Below are positions 1 through 6,559 of a DNA stretch of 20,190 nucleotides, in pieces. Both the position numbers and the translations under genes were made by a program. The stretch is from positions 1-20,190 of the forward strand of contig CALKWN010000072.1 in the NCBI GenBank assembly GCA_938004185.1. Reading direction: 5' to 3'. The stretch's first letter is position 1, and every line of letters begins with the position of its first letter. Under the pieces are notes generated by a model. That model searched no databases. It was not told where the DNA came from and was given only the letters and a program-made list of their open reading frames with translations. This DNA is from an uncultured candidate division WWE3 bacterium (GTDB taxonomy: Bacteria; Patescibacteriota; WWE3; UBA101185; UBA10185).

Positions 1-49
1 GCGACCACCGAGATCTACACTCTTTCCCTACACGACGCTCTTCCGATCT
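1..49 (+). other. Illumina P5 adapter sequence (artefact)
   Basis: The first 49 bases match the 3' part of the standard Illumina P5/TruSeq adapter and end in CTCTTCCGATCT. This is library sequence left on the contig end, not phage DNA. Biological sequence begins at base 50, inside a leftward gene. Confidence 0.98.
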
Positions 50-298
50 GAGACCCCTCAGCTTCTTACTCAACGCTCCCACTACCTGGTCTCGCAGCGA
101 CTCCTCAGTGAGTTCCTTGGCGTCGCTAAGCTTAACGGTGTGAGTGACCGTATGTTCCTTCCCCTCCCCGGCCCCAAGACCTGAGTAGTTATACTGGTAA
201 ACTACAACCCCCTCCTGACAGCTAACCCTGGTATGCATCTGACCAGGGCGCTCAGTCCGGTTATTCATGTCCCGCAAGATCCGACTAATTGCGTACAT
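50..298 (-). CDS. Unknown protein, 3' end cut by contig edge
   Basis: An open frame of 83 codons runs from an ATG at 298 leftward into the adapter with no stop, so the C-terminus is missing. An AGGAGG Shine-Dalgarno site at 305-310 lies 6 bases upstream, and the start is one base past the TGA of the primase-helicase gene, so it is the third gene of the leftward replication operon. The protein begins MYAISRILRDMNNRTERPGQ and continues polar and charged, with no transmembrane segment and no motif I recognise. Its place after the primase suggests a replication or early-metabolism role, which is inference only. Confidence 0.75.
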
Positions 299-299
299 T

Positions 300-2504
300 T
301 CATTCCTCCTCTTGGATGATCCTAATTCCAGTTGCTGCAGAGAACCCAAAGCAGGCCACCTCATAGGGGGGGATAGAGACTACCCGCTCGGTGGACCTAG
401 TTGATCCCTTGACGACCCCTCGATGTCTACTTTTCACCCCTGGAAAGGTGGCCAGGAACTTCCTACTAAACCAGGTTCTCGACATGCGATTCTGCCGCTT
501 GGCTGAGCCTGTATTGTAGTTCAAGTAGGAGTTATATAGCTTTGCACTTGAGACCGTTACCCACTCATCCAGCTCTGTTCTGGTTTGGTTCCACCAGGTT
601 TGGTCCTCTAGGCAGTCGTTTAACCAGGAGACGAAAGGGTCCTGGTTCATTGCCGACAGCATCTGACTGTCTTCATACCCCTTTGTAACAGGCAGCTCCT
701 GAATGAAGGAATGAGTACCGATCTCTCGATTCATGAGGTACAGGAACAAGTGCTCTGGTCCACCGGTATGTAGCTCGGCTATTAGGGATTTAAAATGCTT
801 GGCGCTGGTCGCTCGTTGAGAAACAGTCGCGCTGGTGCTCTTAGGGGCCAAGTGTTTTGGCAGGTCCAAGATAAGGTATCGACGCTCGTCTGCACTGACG
901 GGCACAGCCCACTCATTGTTAGTGACGATCATGATTCTGAGGAAAGACCGAACATCCTCTACTTCGGCGAACTTCTTCTCCAGGGTGATTTGGTTGCCTG
1001 TGATGATGTTCTTGAGAATGCCCTCCTCCTCATGGCCGCCAGCCCAGGTGATGTCATCAATGCATGCGAACAGCTTATTCCGGAGAATGCCGTTGAACCG
1101 TCCGAATACATGCTTCGGGTTAGTGATGATAGTGCCGTAATGCCGCCCAATGGCACTGATAAGGTAATCAGCGACAATTGTTTTGCCGGTGCCCTTTGAC
1201 CCCCGCAATACCAAGGCCACCCCTGGAACTTGGGATGGCTTCTGAACCAGGTGCGACATCCAGTCGAGTAAGTATTGGTAGTGGTCTTGGTCCCCCTGGC
1301 AGACGTACTTCTCCAGGTGGCGGAGAAAATGCTCGCACCCGACCCTGAGCTGGTCTTCGGTCTTAGAGACCAATTTCTCGTTGGTTTCAAACCCCGCCCA
1401 AAGGTTCAGCATGTCATTCACTACAACTCCCTCACCCGGATTGAATGTGAGGCCGCTGTACTCTTCCCGCTGGGGGTATTCCTCCCAGACTGGGAAAGCC
1501 CGCTTCTCCTTAATAGCCCCCTTTGGGCCCCTGACCCTCAGCTTGTAGGTAGCGAACCAGGTGCGCGCGTCGGGCAAGGTCATCAGGGTTTTTGTCTTCT
1601 TGTTCCAAATCCTCACCCGCCCTTCGTCATGAATTACTGCAGCCTCCTGGTTAATTTGCTCCAGAACACTGCCAGACTTGAGCTCGAGCCATTCAATCAC
1701 CCTCTCAGTGATATCCTTGCCCATGAGATCGATGAGTCGAGGAATGCCCGGCACTCGTTCATTGCGTTTGAGCCGCTCGCGCTGGTAGTGGGCCTTTAGC
1801 CGCATATCCAACTCTTCGTCTCCGGCCGCTTGCGCAATGGCCTCTAACCATTCATCAATTGCTTCTTCTTTCCAGTCAGCTCGGAGCAACAGACCACACA
1901 GCGCCACGGCCACTTCGTCTCGCTTACCCGGGACCCAACCGTGTTTAAGAACCAGGCACGCCGCCGCCAGGAGTTGGGCGCTGTACTCAAGATCGTCCTT
2001 ACCGACGATAGTCGGGTCCTCGTCTTCCCAATTGGTCTCCCATCGAACCGTCTCACCGTCGGGGTGTTGACTTCCCGGCGCCATGGACTGTGCGCCCGTG
2101 GATCGAATCTCCAGGATCATGCCCCCGTCTCTCCCGGGCTCAAGGAATTTCTGCGTTCGGGATCCTTTAACAACGTAGAGGAAATGACTGCCTGGCCGAG
2201 ACTGTCGACCATAAATCCACCCGGTGGTTGGGAGTAGATAAGGCGCTAGCCCCACCGCTTCGTCGGTGTCCAGGTCGATATCTGTAAGGTCGCCGCTTCG
2301 TTCGCCCAGGATGAAACCAATGTTGTGGGACTTAAACAGGTTGGCGTGATCGGGGGAAGTGATGACCTTTGACTGCCAGGCTTTCTTAGCTGGCTGCTTA
2401 CTTTGAGGCTTGAGTTGTGTGAGTGCAAGACCTCGGTCAAGGTACTTAAATGCATATTCAGCTGTTCGGCTGGTCCTTGACTGTGGGAGCTTAATTACGG
2501 CCAT
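300..2504 (-). CDS. Bifunctional primase-polymerase / superfamily 3-type helicase
   Basis: A 734-residue replication protein expected to make primers and unwind phage DNA. The N-terminal half fits an archaeo-eukaryotic primase (Prim-Pol) domain: catalytic DIDLDTD at about residues 75-81, GSHFLY at 105-110 (the S-x-H motif), and MILEIRSTGAQSMAPGS from about 129, the nucleotide-binding stretch of this family. The C-terminal half is a P-loop helicase like the DUF5906/virulence-associated E group: Walker A GSKGTGKT at about 436-443, Walker B LFACIDDITWAG from 479 and a sensor-like IVTNNEW further on. Fusion of these two domains in one chain is common in phages and plasmids. The ATG has an AGGAGG site 9 bases upstream (2514-2519), which overlaps the stop of the preceding RHH-like gene. 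Transcription probably starts at the promoter at 2825-2854. Confidence 0.92.
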   Translation of the reverse strand: MAVIKLPQSRTSRTAEYAFKYLDRGLALTQLKPQSKQPAKKAWQSKVITSPDHANLFKSHNIGFILGERSGDLTDIDLDTDEAVGLAPYLLPTTGWIYGRQSRPGSHFLYVVKGSRTQKFLEPGRDGGMILEIRSTGAQSMAPGSQHPDGETVRWETNWEDEDPTIVGKDDLEYSAQLLAAACLVLKHGWVPGKRDEVAVALCGLLLRADWKEEAIDEWLEAIAQAAGDEELDMRLKAHYQRERLKRNERVPGIPRLIDLMGKDITERVIEWLELKSGSVLEQINQEAAVIHDEGRVRIWNKKTKTLMTLPDARTWFATYKLRVRGPKGAIKEKRAFPVWEEYPQREEYSGLTFNPGEGVVVNDMLNLWAGFETNEKLVSKTEDQLRVGCEHFLRHLEKYVCQGDQDHYQYLLDWMSHLVQKPSQVPGVALVLRGSKGTGKTIVADYLISAIGRHYGTIITNPKHVFGRFNGILRNKLFACIDDITWAGGHEEEGILKNIITGNQITLEKKFAEVEDVRSFLRIMIVTNNEWAVPVSADERRYLILDLPKHLAPKSTSATVSQRATSAKHFKSLIAELHTGGPEHLFLYLMNREIGTHSFIQELPVTKGYEDSQMLSAMNQDPFVSWLNDCLEDQTWWNQTRTELDEWVTVSSAKLYNSYLNYNTGSAKRQNRMSRTWFSRKFLATFPGVKSRHRGVVKGSTRSTERVVSIPPYEVACFGFSAATGIRIIQEEE

Positions 2505-2519
2505 GATTAGCTCCCTCCT

Positions 2520-2744
2520 TTAAGCCGTTTTCAGCTTAGCTGTCTTCTCCTGACCCCCACGCACCGCGATGGGAGCGGCCGAATTAACCACGCGCAGGTT
2601 GCGGGCCTTAGTCAGTCGCTTTCTCAGCAGGGGCATGATGAGGCTATAATAGTTGACGCCCTCAAGGGCGCAGAGGGTCTTGATATCGGTGAACTCCTCA
2701 AGGGAAACTTTGAAGCCAATGAAACGACGTTCGGGGTCTGACAT
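2520..2744 (-). CDS. Small ribbon-helix-helix-like DNA-binding protein
   Basis: I chose the ATG at 2744, giving 74 residues (MSDPERRFIGFKVSLEEF...), because GGAG at 2752-2755 lies 7 bases upstream and the longer frame would begin at the promoter -10. The pattern RRFIGFKVSLEEFTDIKTLC followed by a helix ending LLRKRL resembles a ribbon-helix-helix fold: one beta strand with alternating hydrophobics, then two helices, then a basic tail. Such proteins often repress their own promoter. It is the first gene of the leftward operon, and its stop overlaps the ribosome site of the primase gene. Autoregulation of the divergent region at 2745-2945 is inference. It could instead be a replication accessory protein. 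Confidence 0.6.
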   Translation of the reverse strand: MSDPERRFIGFKVSLEEFTDIKTLCALEGVNYYSLIMPLLRKRLTKARNLRVVNSAAPIAVRGGQEKTAKLKTA

Positions 2745-2824
2745 GCCATGTCTCCAGGTTTGTGGGTTTGTGGGTTTGATGAGGGTGTGAATGGGTGGCG
2801 CGCCGTTTTTCAGCGGGAAATTCA

Positions 2825-2854
2825 ATTATATTCCGGCGGTTACCTGGGTGTCAA
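2825..2854 (-). promoter_or_regulatory. Sigma70 promoter for the leftward replication operon
   Basis: On the minus strand TTGACA (2854-2849) and TATAAT (2830-2825) are both perfect consensus, separated by 18 bases. The predicted start lies about 75 bases before the ATG at 2744. This is the strongest promoter seen in the window and should serve host RNA polymerase early in infection. Confidence 0.8.
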
Positions 2855-2891
2855 TTCTTCAACTTTTTATAGTCACCGTCGAGCAGTTTTG

Positions 2892-2900
2892 TGGGATAAT
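2892..2900 (+). promoter_or_regulatory. Extended -10 promoter candidate, divergent to the replication promoter
   Basis: TGG followed by GATAAT (2895-2900) fits an extended -10 element, 46 bases before the ATG at 2946. No good -35 lies at 17 bases; the best partial match, TAGTCA at 2870-2875, has a 19-base spacer. It would start rightward transcription from the same intergenic region as the leftward promoter. Confidence 0.4.
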
Positions 2901-2945
2901 GACCGTTCCTGGAGTTTTCACGTCATTGATTGGAGGGCTTGTGTC

Positions 2946-3182
2946 ATGAATGCATTTAGTCTTGAAGAGTGGTTGTTCTTGGGATATGTTGTGGGTTTGT
3001 GCTTGACGCTCTGTGGATATCTTTGCATGATGCAATTAGTTGCCCAGGAGGATGACTGCCTAATGGAAGAGCTGCCCCTGAGCCTGTGGGCGTTCGCGAT
3101 TCTATTGTCGGTGGTCTGGCCCGTCGGTGTCATCGTACTCACTCAAGCATGGATGGACAACGCCCATCTTCCTGATGATTGA
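2946..3182 (+). CDS. Small membrane protein with two predicted transmembrane segments
   Basis: I start at the ATG at 2946 (78 residues) because GGAGGG at 2932-2937 is correctly spaced; the frame is open further upstream but has no ribosome site there and crosses the promoter region. Two hydrophobic stretches, about residues 8-30 (WLFLGYVVGLCLTLCGYLCM) and about 43-66 (SLWAFAILLSVVWPVGVIVL), are separated by a short acidic loop (QEDDCLMEE). The tail is polar. Size and topology are compatible with a holin, but nothing else supports lysis: no endolysin is adjacent and the position is early. Superinfection exclusion or another inner-membrane role is equally possible. Confidence 0.65.
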   Translation: MNAFSLEEWLFLGYVVGLCLTLCGYLCMMQLVAQEDDCLMEELPLSLWAFAILLSVVWPVGVIVLTQAWMDNAHLPDD

Positions 3183-3232
3183 GGGGGTAGGGGGGGCGAT
3201 GGCCGTCTTGTAAGTTTTCTCTCTGAAGACTG

Positions 3233-3261
3233 TTGACAGGCCGGTAGCGGTATGAGACAAT
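3233..3261 (+). promoter_or_regulatory. Sigma70 promoter
   Basis: TTGACA (3233-3238, perfect) and GACAAT (3256-3261, 4 of 6) with a 17-base spacer. The predicted start near 3268 gives a leader of about 47 bases before the ATG at 3315. The in-frame ATG at 3252 lies inside the -10 region, which argues against it as a start codon. Confidence 0.7.
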
Positions 3262-3314
3262 GGGTCCACGCTGAATCAACAGCCCAACTCGATCAAGCTA
3301 CTAGGAGAATTCTC

Positions 3315-3953
3315 ATGAACACCCCCGCTAAAATCACCGCCCGCCTGCTCCGTAACGCCAACAGCAACGTCTTCATCCTGGTTCGCCAAGGGGATGATGC
3401 TAACGAGTATCTGACGATGGGCAAGGGCGTTATTGAAGTTGTCTCCCTGCCCCACACTGATGTGGCGGATCTGACCGTTGTTAAGCAGTCGTTTCCTAAG
3501 GCCATCGCCACGTTTTCAAAATCGGTGCTGTTGAAGACCCCTCAGGCGATGCGCTGCCTGGCCGCTGCTAGTCTTAACCCTGAGCTGCGTGACTTCATGA
3601 CTGGAAACGAGGAGCCCCAGAAGGTCACCAAGCGCGCCGCCAAGAAGGCTGCTAAGAAGGCGAAGGTCGACCTGACCGGCATGGTCACCGTTGCATCCCT
3701 GGCACGTGAGCTTGGGATTAACCCGCGCGAAGCCCGTGCCAAGATGCGGAAGGCAATGACGAAACCTGCCGCCGGATGGGTGTTTGAGGAGGCTCGTCGC
3801 GAAGAGATTGTGGCCGTCCTCCAGGGGGGTGATCGGGAAGTTGAACCGACGACTGAGCCGAAGGCCATGACGAAGAAGGCCCCCGTCACCAAGCGTGCTG
3901 GTGCTGGTGCTGGGAAATTGACCTCTAAGCGCGTTGTTAAAAAGGCTGCATGA
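3315..3953 (+). CDS. Basic DNA-binding protein with helix-turn-helix and Lys/Ala-rich linkers
   Basis: A 212-residue protein. The start is the ATG at 3315 with AGGAG at 3303-3307. Residues 1-100 form an uncharacterised globular part. A basic linker follows (KRAAKKAAKKAK, about residues 106-117), then VTVASLARELGINPREARAKMRKA, which reads as a helix-turn-helix with a turn at LGIN. The last 30 residues are another basic, Ala/Lys-rich tail ending VKKAA. The layout recalls histone H1-like or nucleoid-type DNA binders. It has its own promoter and is closed by hairpins at 3962-4030, so it is a separate transcription unit. Binding to the repeat region at 4942-5414 is a testable guess, not shown. I do not recognise a named family. 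Confidence 0.7.
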   Translation: MNTPAKITARLLRNANSNVFILVRQGDDANEYLTMGKGVIEVVSLPHTDVADLTVVKQSFPKAIATFSKSVLLKTPQAMRCLAAASLNPELRDFMTGNEEPQKVTKRAAKKAAKKAKVDLTGMVTVASLARELGINPREARAKMRKAMTKPAAGWVFEEARREEIVAVLQGGDREVEPTTEPKAMTKKAPVTKRAGAGAGKLTSKRVVKKAA

Positions 3954-3961
3954 TGTCCCTC

Positions 3962-3993
3962 ACCAGGCGCTTTCCGATCTCCCGGCGCCTGGT
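3962..3993 (+). other. Inverted repeat (hairpin) after the DNA-binding protein gene
   Basis: ACCAGGCGC (3962-3970) pairs perfectly with GCGCCTGGT (3985-3993) around a 14-base loop, starting 8 bases after the stop codon. There is no T-run directly after it; the terminator at 3999-4030 follows. It may stabilise the mRNA end or assist termination. Confidence 0.6.
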
Positions 3994-3998
3994 CTTCA

Positions 3999-4030
3999 CC
4001 CCTGGCTCATGTGGGTCAGGGGATTTTTTT
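3999..4030 (+). terminator. Rho-independent terminator
   Basis: CCCCTGGC (3999-4006) pairs with GTCAGGGG (4015-4022) with one G-T pair, followed after one A by seven T (4024-4030). The next gene's AAGGAG ribosome site begins at 4031, directly after the T-run, so read-through or an unseen promoter must supply that gene. Confidence 0.75.
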
Positions 4031-4042
4031 AAGGAGCTGAGC

Positions 4043-4288
4043 ATGATAACCAATAAGCAGATTGTTTTACTCACTGAGGCAGTTAATGAGGCTGAGGCCT
4101 GGCGAGGTTCGCTAGTTGGTCACCCCGACTATCGAGTATTGATTGACTTCGACCGGCGGGTGGCCGAGATGCGCGCCGCATTGGATCAGGTAGTCGCTGA
4201 CCGCAAATTGCTGAAGAGACTGATGAAGCTCCCAGGCGCCGCGGATGTGGCTGGGGGCGTTACCCGGAAAGGGGGAGAGAAGTCATGA
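4043..4288 (+). CDS. Small hypothetical helical protein
   Basis: The ATG at 4043 follows AAGGAG (4031-4036), giving 81 residues. The frame is open further upstream, but that would read through the terminator hairpins. The protein is mostly polar and helical (NEAEAWRGS..., DRRVAEMRAALDQVVADRK, LKRLMKL) with a Gly/Lys tail. It has no transmembrane segment and no recognised family. Its stop overlaps the next start (ATGA at 4285-4288), so the two genes are translationally coupled. Confidence 0.65.
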   Translation: MITNKQIVLLTEAVNEAEAWRGSLVGHPDYRVLIDFDRRVAEMRAALDQVVADRKLLKRLMKLPGAADVAGGVTRKGGEKS

Positions 4289-4557
4289 TGGGCGCCGCTA
4301 TCTTTATTGGGTTGGTCCTTCTGGCCTTTGTCACATTTGCTGCCCCCAGGTTTGTGTCTGGGTTGGTGTTCCTGTTTCTTCCTCTTAGTCTGGCTCTGTA
4401 TCACCTCATGAGGGCCCTTGGGCTTGACTATTTCATCTCGCCATGGTGGTCACTGGCACCGGGTACCTTGATCCTGGCCATCTTAGCCTGGAACGACCAT
4501 CGGGCCTACATTGAGGAGGAGAGGGTTATCGAACAGTCGTTGGGTGCACCGCGTTGA
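4285..4557 (+). CDS. Small hydrophobic membrane protein
   Basis: A 90-residue protein beginning with two adjacent ATG codons (4285 and 4288); GGGGGAGAGA just upstream supplies the ribosome site. Three hydrophobic segments are visible: about residues 3-20 (GAAIFIGLVLLAFVTFAA), 22-45 (FVSGLVFLFLPLSLALYHLM) and 54-68 (WWSLAPGTLILAILAW), then a charged tail. No family recognised. It is the middle member of a three-gene coupled set (4043-4793). A holin-like role is possible from size but unsupported by neighbours. Confidence 0.65.
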   Translation: MMGAAIFIGLVLLAFVTFAAPRFVSGLVFLFLPLSLALYHLMRALGLDYFISPWWSLAPGTLILAILAWNDHRAYIEEERVIEQSLGAPR

Positions 4558-4793
4558 GTAGGGGGGATGGGCTGCCAGCAGGGGTTAAGAAGGCGTTCTC
4601 GCGACGCGGGAGTAAGTTGGTGATAGTCTACACCTGCGATACCGTCGAGGCCCGCACAGAGGCTGTAGACACGTTTAAGCAGGGGTACCGGGGTATCCTC
4701 GACTGGTATAGTGTCACTGAGCACGCCCCCAGGGTGGTGGTGCGTGATGGGGAACCGCGCCTGGAGCACGTGGCTGAAGTCGTTGTCTACTGA
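4554..4793 (+). CDS. Small hypothetical protein, start uncertain
   Basis: Reads from a TTG at 4554 that overlaps the preceding TGA (79 residues), or from GTG at 4620, which has GGGAG about 7 bases upstream and would give a 58-residue protein starting VIVYTCDTVEAR. The core (KLVIVYTCDTVEARTEAVDTF..., ending EHVAEVVVY) alternates strand and helix like a small alpha/beta domain. No family recognised. It is the last gene before the terminator at 4861-4887. Confidence 0.55.
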   Translation: MSRGDGLPAGVKKAFSRRGSKLVIVYTCDTVEARTEAVDTFKQGYRGILDWYSVTEHAPRVVVRDGEPRLEHVAEVVVY

Positions 4794-4860
4794 GTCTGGG
4801 CGAGGATGGGGGGGCGTTTTGATGGGGTTTTACGCGGCTCACGGGAGCTAACGGTTGAGA

Positions 4861-4887
4861 AAGGGGGGCAGAAACTGCCCTTTTTTT
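4861..4887 (+). terminator. Rho-independent terminator
   Basis: GGGCAG (4866-4871) pairs with CTGCCC (4875-4880) around AAA, and the stem can extend with the flanking G/A and T runs. Seven T follow (4881-4887). It closes the rightward unit 4043-4793. Bases 4794-4860 hold nothing else I can identify. Confidence 0.8.
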
Positions 4888-4941
4888 GTGCTCTTTTTTA
4901 TCCTAGAAGGATTTAGGTAGTATGCCGGAAGGATTGAAAAC

Positions 4942-5010
4942 GTTTACGTTAAGAGTGTTTACAGTAACAAATAACGCAAACATTTCATTAGGTGTTTACG
5001 GCATTTACGG
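4942..5010 (+). repeat. Iteron cluster 1 (direct orientation)
   Basis: GTTTACG at 4942-4948, GTTTACAG at 4957-4964, GTTTACGG at 4994-5001 and ATTTACGG at 5003-5010. The last two are 9 bases apart, forming GTTTACGGCATTTACGG. Confidence 0.75.
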
Positions 5011-5195
5011 CATAAAAAGTGAGAAAAGGGTCAAAAAACACAGCGGGAGACACCTGTGGTATTACAAAATTTTTTATTACTTTAGTTATACGTTTCTATA
5101 CGTGTTAGTATGAGGAAATTTACCTTAAGGGAACTGTGGGGTGTAAAGGGCGAGGGAGCTTAGATGTCATATAAAACCAGGATTATTAGTATGGT

Positions 5196-5222
5196 GTTTA
5201 CTGTTGTTTACAGCATTTACAG
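5196..5222 (+). repeat. Iteron cluster 2 (direct orientation)
   Basis: GTTTACTG at 5196-5203, GTTTACAG at 5206-5213 and ATTTACAG at 5215-5222, spaced 10 and 9 bases apart. Confidence 0.75.
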
Positions 5223-5310
5223 TAAAAATGATTTGAAGTTAAAAGGTGCTTTTTTTGCTTAGAGGAGAGTCGCTTTTGAAAATTTTTTATATAAATGAAA
5301 CTGAAAAATG

Positions 5311-5330
5311 CCGTAAACGCGTAAATTCGT
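5311..5330 (-). repeat. Iteron cluster 3 (inverted orientation)
   Basis: CCGTAAAC at 5311-5318, GCGTAAAT at 5319-5326 and a partial CGTA at 5328. These are reverse complements of the left-hand words. Confidence 0.65.
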
Positions 5331-5388
5331 AAAAATTTTTTCGTCTCTCAAAAAAAATTTTGAATTTTGGAGACCAACTAGGAAAATG

Positions 5389-5414
5389 CTGTAAATGCCG
5401 TAAATGCCGTAAAT
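5389..5414 (-). repeat. Iteron cluster 4 (inverted orientation)
   Basis: CTGTAAAT at 5389-5396, CCGTAAAT at 5398-5405 and CCGTAAAT at 5407-5414, exactly 9 bases apart. Confidence 0.75.
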
Positions 5415-5477
5415 AAGCTCATTTCGCGTTGGCCATATTACCCATCTCGGGGGCACGGAGAACTTAGGGGGAAATGA

Positions 5478-5532
5478 CTGCCTAGCGGCAGAGAAAGTGA
5501 CTAATACCTGAAATTTAATAATCCGATATAAT
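5478..5532 (+). promoter_or_regulatory. Promoter candidate with small inverted repeat upstream of the gene at 5562
   Basis: A perfect TATAAT lies at 5527-5532, 29 bases before the ATG at 5562. No -35 with normal spacing is visible (GTGACT at 5497-5502 is too far). CTGCC-TAGC-GGCAG (5478-5491) is a short inverted repeat further upstream that could be an operator. Confidence 0.4.
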
Positions 5533-5561
5533 GGGGGTTCATTTAATGGAGGACCACTCTA

Positions 5562-5999
5562 ATGCCCGATATCCGTCAAGACCCCGCCTGCACTACCCCC
5601 AACCTGGAGGAGCTGAGCGTTGAGGAGCTGCGGGAGCTGGCTGAGCAGCTCATGGAGCGAACTCAGAAGCTGTTGGGCTTTTTGGGGCAGGTTGACCAAC
5701 TCTGCGTGTTTTGGCAATCCTGCGTGGCTGTGCTTGTGCATAAATTTGGCCAGAACCACGAGCTGACCATCACCCCTGAAGATAGCGCCTCGTTTCTTCA
5801 GACTAAACGAACATACGTTTGGTATCAGGAGAAGCCGGATGAGCTTACTGGGGGCCCCTCATCCTTTCACTTCAACATCCTGACTCATGAAGAGAACCAG
5901 AAGCGGCTGGCGGAGTGTGAGGAGGGATCATGCATTTTGTCGTCTGAGCCCTACGATCTGGGCCAGATTATCCTGCCGACGGGCCCCACGGTTAATTAG
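5562..5999 (+). CDS. Hypothetical protein with N-terminal coiled coil
   Basis: A 145-residue protein with a strong GGAGGA site (5548-5553) 8 bases before the ATG. Residues 14-45 (LEELSVEELRELAEQLMERT...) are a Leu/Glu-rich helix likely to form a coiled coil. The remainder is mixed, with a Trp/Tyr-containing stretch (YVWYQEKPDEL) and no transmembrane segment. It is the first gene to the right of the iteron region, with its own -10 element. I do not recognise the family; a link to the adjacent repeats is inference from position. Confidence 0.65.
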   Translation: MPDIRQDPACTTPNLEELSVEELRELAEQLMERTQKLLGFLGQVDQLCVFWQSCVAVLVHKFGQNHELTITPEDSASFLQTKRTYVWYQEKPDELTGGPSSFHFNILTHEENQKRLAECEEGSCILSSEPYDLGQIILPTGPTVN

Positions 6000-6028
6000 G
6001 CCCACAACCCCCCCTGGAGAAACCCCCT

Positions 6029-6340
6029 ATGCCTGAAACCGACGCAGCAAAGGTGCTACTGCTGGTGCTTGAGTTGAAATCAGTTGATAGGCTCCCGACT
6101 GGAGGGGCTCGGGCAACATTTGTTCTGGACCACTACGATCCAGTCATGTTGCCCGCGGACTACGTTAGTAAATACAGCCCACAGCCCGGGGGGTACTTTG
6201 TTCGATACTTCGACAACCCCCTGGCGCTGCAGCCTGCAACCTACGACTACTTGCCCAACTCTGACTTGGCGCAACAGGCGTTCCCTGGGAGGCCTTTTTT
6301 CTATGTTCCCATTAAAGGGGAAGACTGTGAAGATGATTAA
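6029..6340 (+). CDS. Hypothetical protein
   Basis: 103 residues from the ATG at 6029, with CTGGAGA (6014-6020) upstream. The sequence looks like a small mainly-beta protein (AKVLLLVLELKSVDRLP, ARATFVLDHYDPVML, GYFVRYFDN) with an acidic end (KGEDCEDD). No motif or family recognised. Its end overlaps the start of the next gene at 6333. Confidence 0.6.
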   Translation: MPETDAAKVLLLVLELKSVDRLPTGGARATFVLDHYDPVMLPADYVSKYSPQPGGYFVRYFDNPLALQPATYDYLPNSDLAQQAFPGRPFFYVPIKGEDCEDD

Positions 6341-6548
6341 GACTTGGATACAGCGATATCAGCTGTGGGGGCTCCAGCGGCGGCTAGACTATGTTGAGGA
6401 GCTGATTGAGCACCACAACAGCTTAAGTGCCGCCTACCAGGCGAGACGGCAAGCCCTGTACTACCGGTGGTGTCTCTTGGAGATTGAAGGGGCTATCCAA
6501 CAGTACGGGCATGAGGAGCCCTCAGTCAATTGGCAACAGCCTAGCTAA
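6333..6548 (+). CDS. Small hypothetical protein with amphipathic helices
   Basis: 71 residues from the ATG at 6333, which overlaps the end of the previous gene by 8 bases. Upstream reading in this frame crosses the preceding gene, so this is the sensible start. It is almost wholly helical (IQRYQLWGLQRRLDYVEELI..., YQARRQALYYRWCLLEIEGAI), rich in Arg, Gln and aromatic residues, with no transmembrane segment. The ribosome site is weak (AAGGGGAAG, far upstream), fitting translational coupling. No family recognised. Confidence 0.5.
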   Translation: MIKTWIQRYQLWGLQRRLDYVEELIEHHNSLSAAYQARRQALYYRWCLLEIEGAIQQYGHEEPSVNWQQPS

Positions 6549-6559
6549 GGGAGAAATGG

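Larger units (their letters stand above)
4942..5414. other. AT-rich iteron region, candidate replication origin or partition site
   Basis: This stretch holds no convincing gene. It is visibly AT-rich and contains at least ten copies of an 8-base word, GTTTACRG or ATTTACRG. All copies left of about 5225 read GTTTAC/ATTTAC on the plus strand; all copies right of 5310 read as the reverse complement (CYGTAAAY). Within clusters the spacing is 9-10 bases, close to one helical turn. Long A and T runs lie between the two halves (5229-5290, 5330-5360). Iterons beside AT-rich DNA are typical of initiator-dependent origins; centromere-like partition sites and multi-operator regions look similar. Confidence 0.6.

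Noticed and set aside
795..1199. Plus-strand ORFs opposite the primase-helicase gene
   Set aside because: They run antisense to a gene with clear Prim-Pol and helicase motifs and have no ribosome sites or recognisable proteins.
3971..3980. TTTCCGATCT resembling the adapter end inside the window
   Set aside because: Only nine bases match and the segment is the loop of a natural hairpin, so it is not evidence of an internal chimeric join.
4922..5113. 63-codon plus-strand ORF in the AT-rich region
   Set aside because: Much of it is iteron DNA (VYGIYGIK from the repeat words), no well-spaced ribosome site is present, and the matching minus-strand ORF at 5259-5456 has the same cause.
4942..5414. 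Iteron array as a CRISPR array
   Set aside because: Repeat words are only 8-9 bases, spacing is about one helical turn, orientation flips, and there are no unique spacers of CRISPR length.
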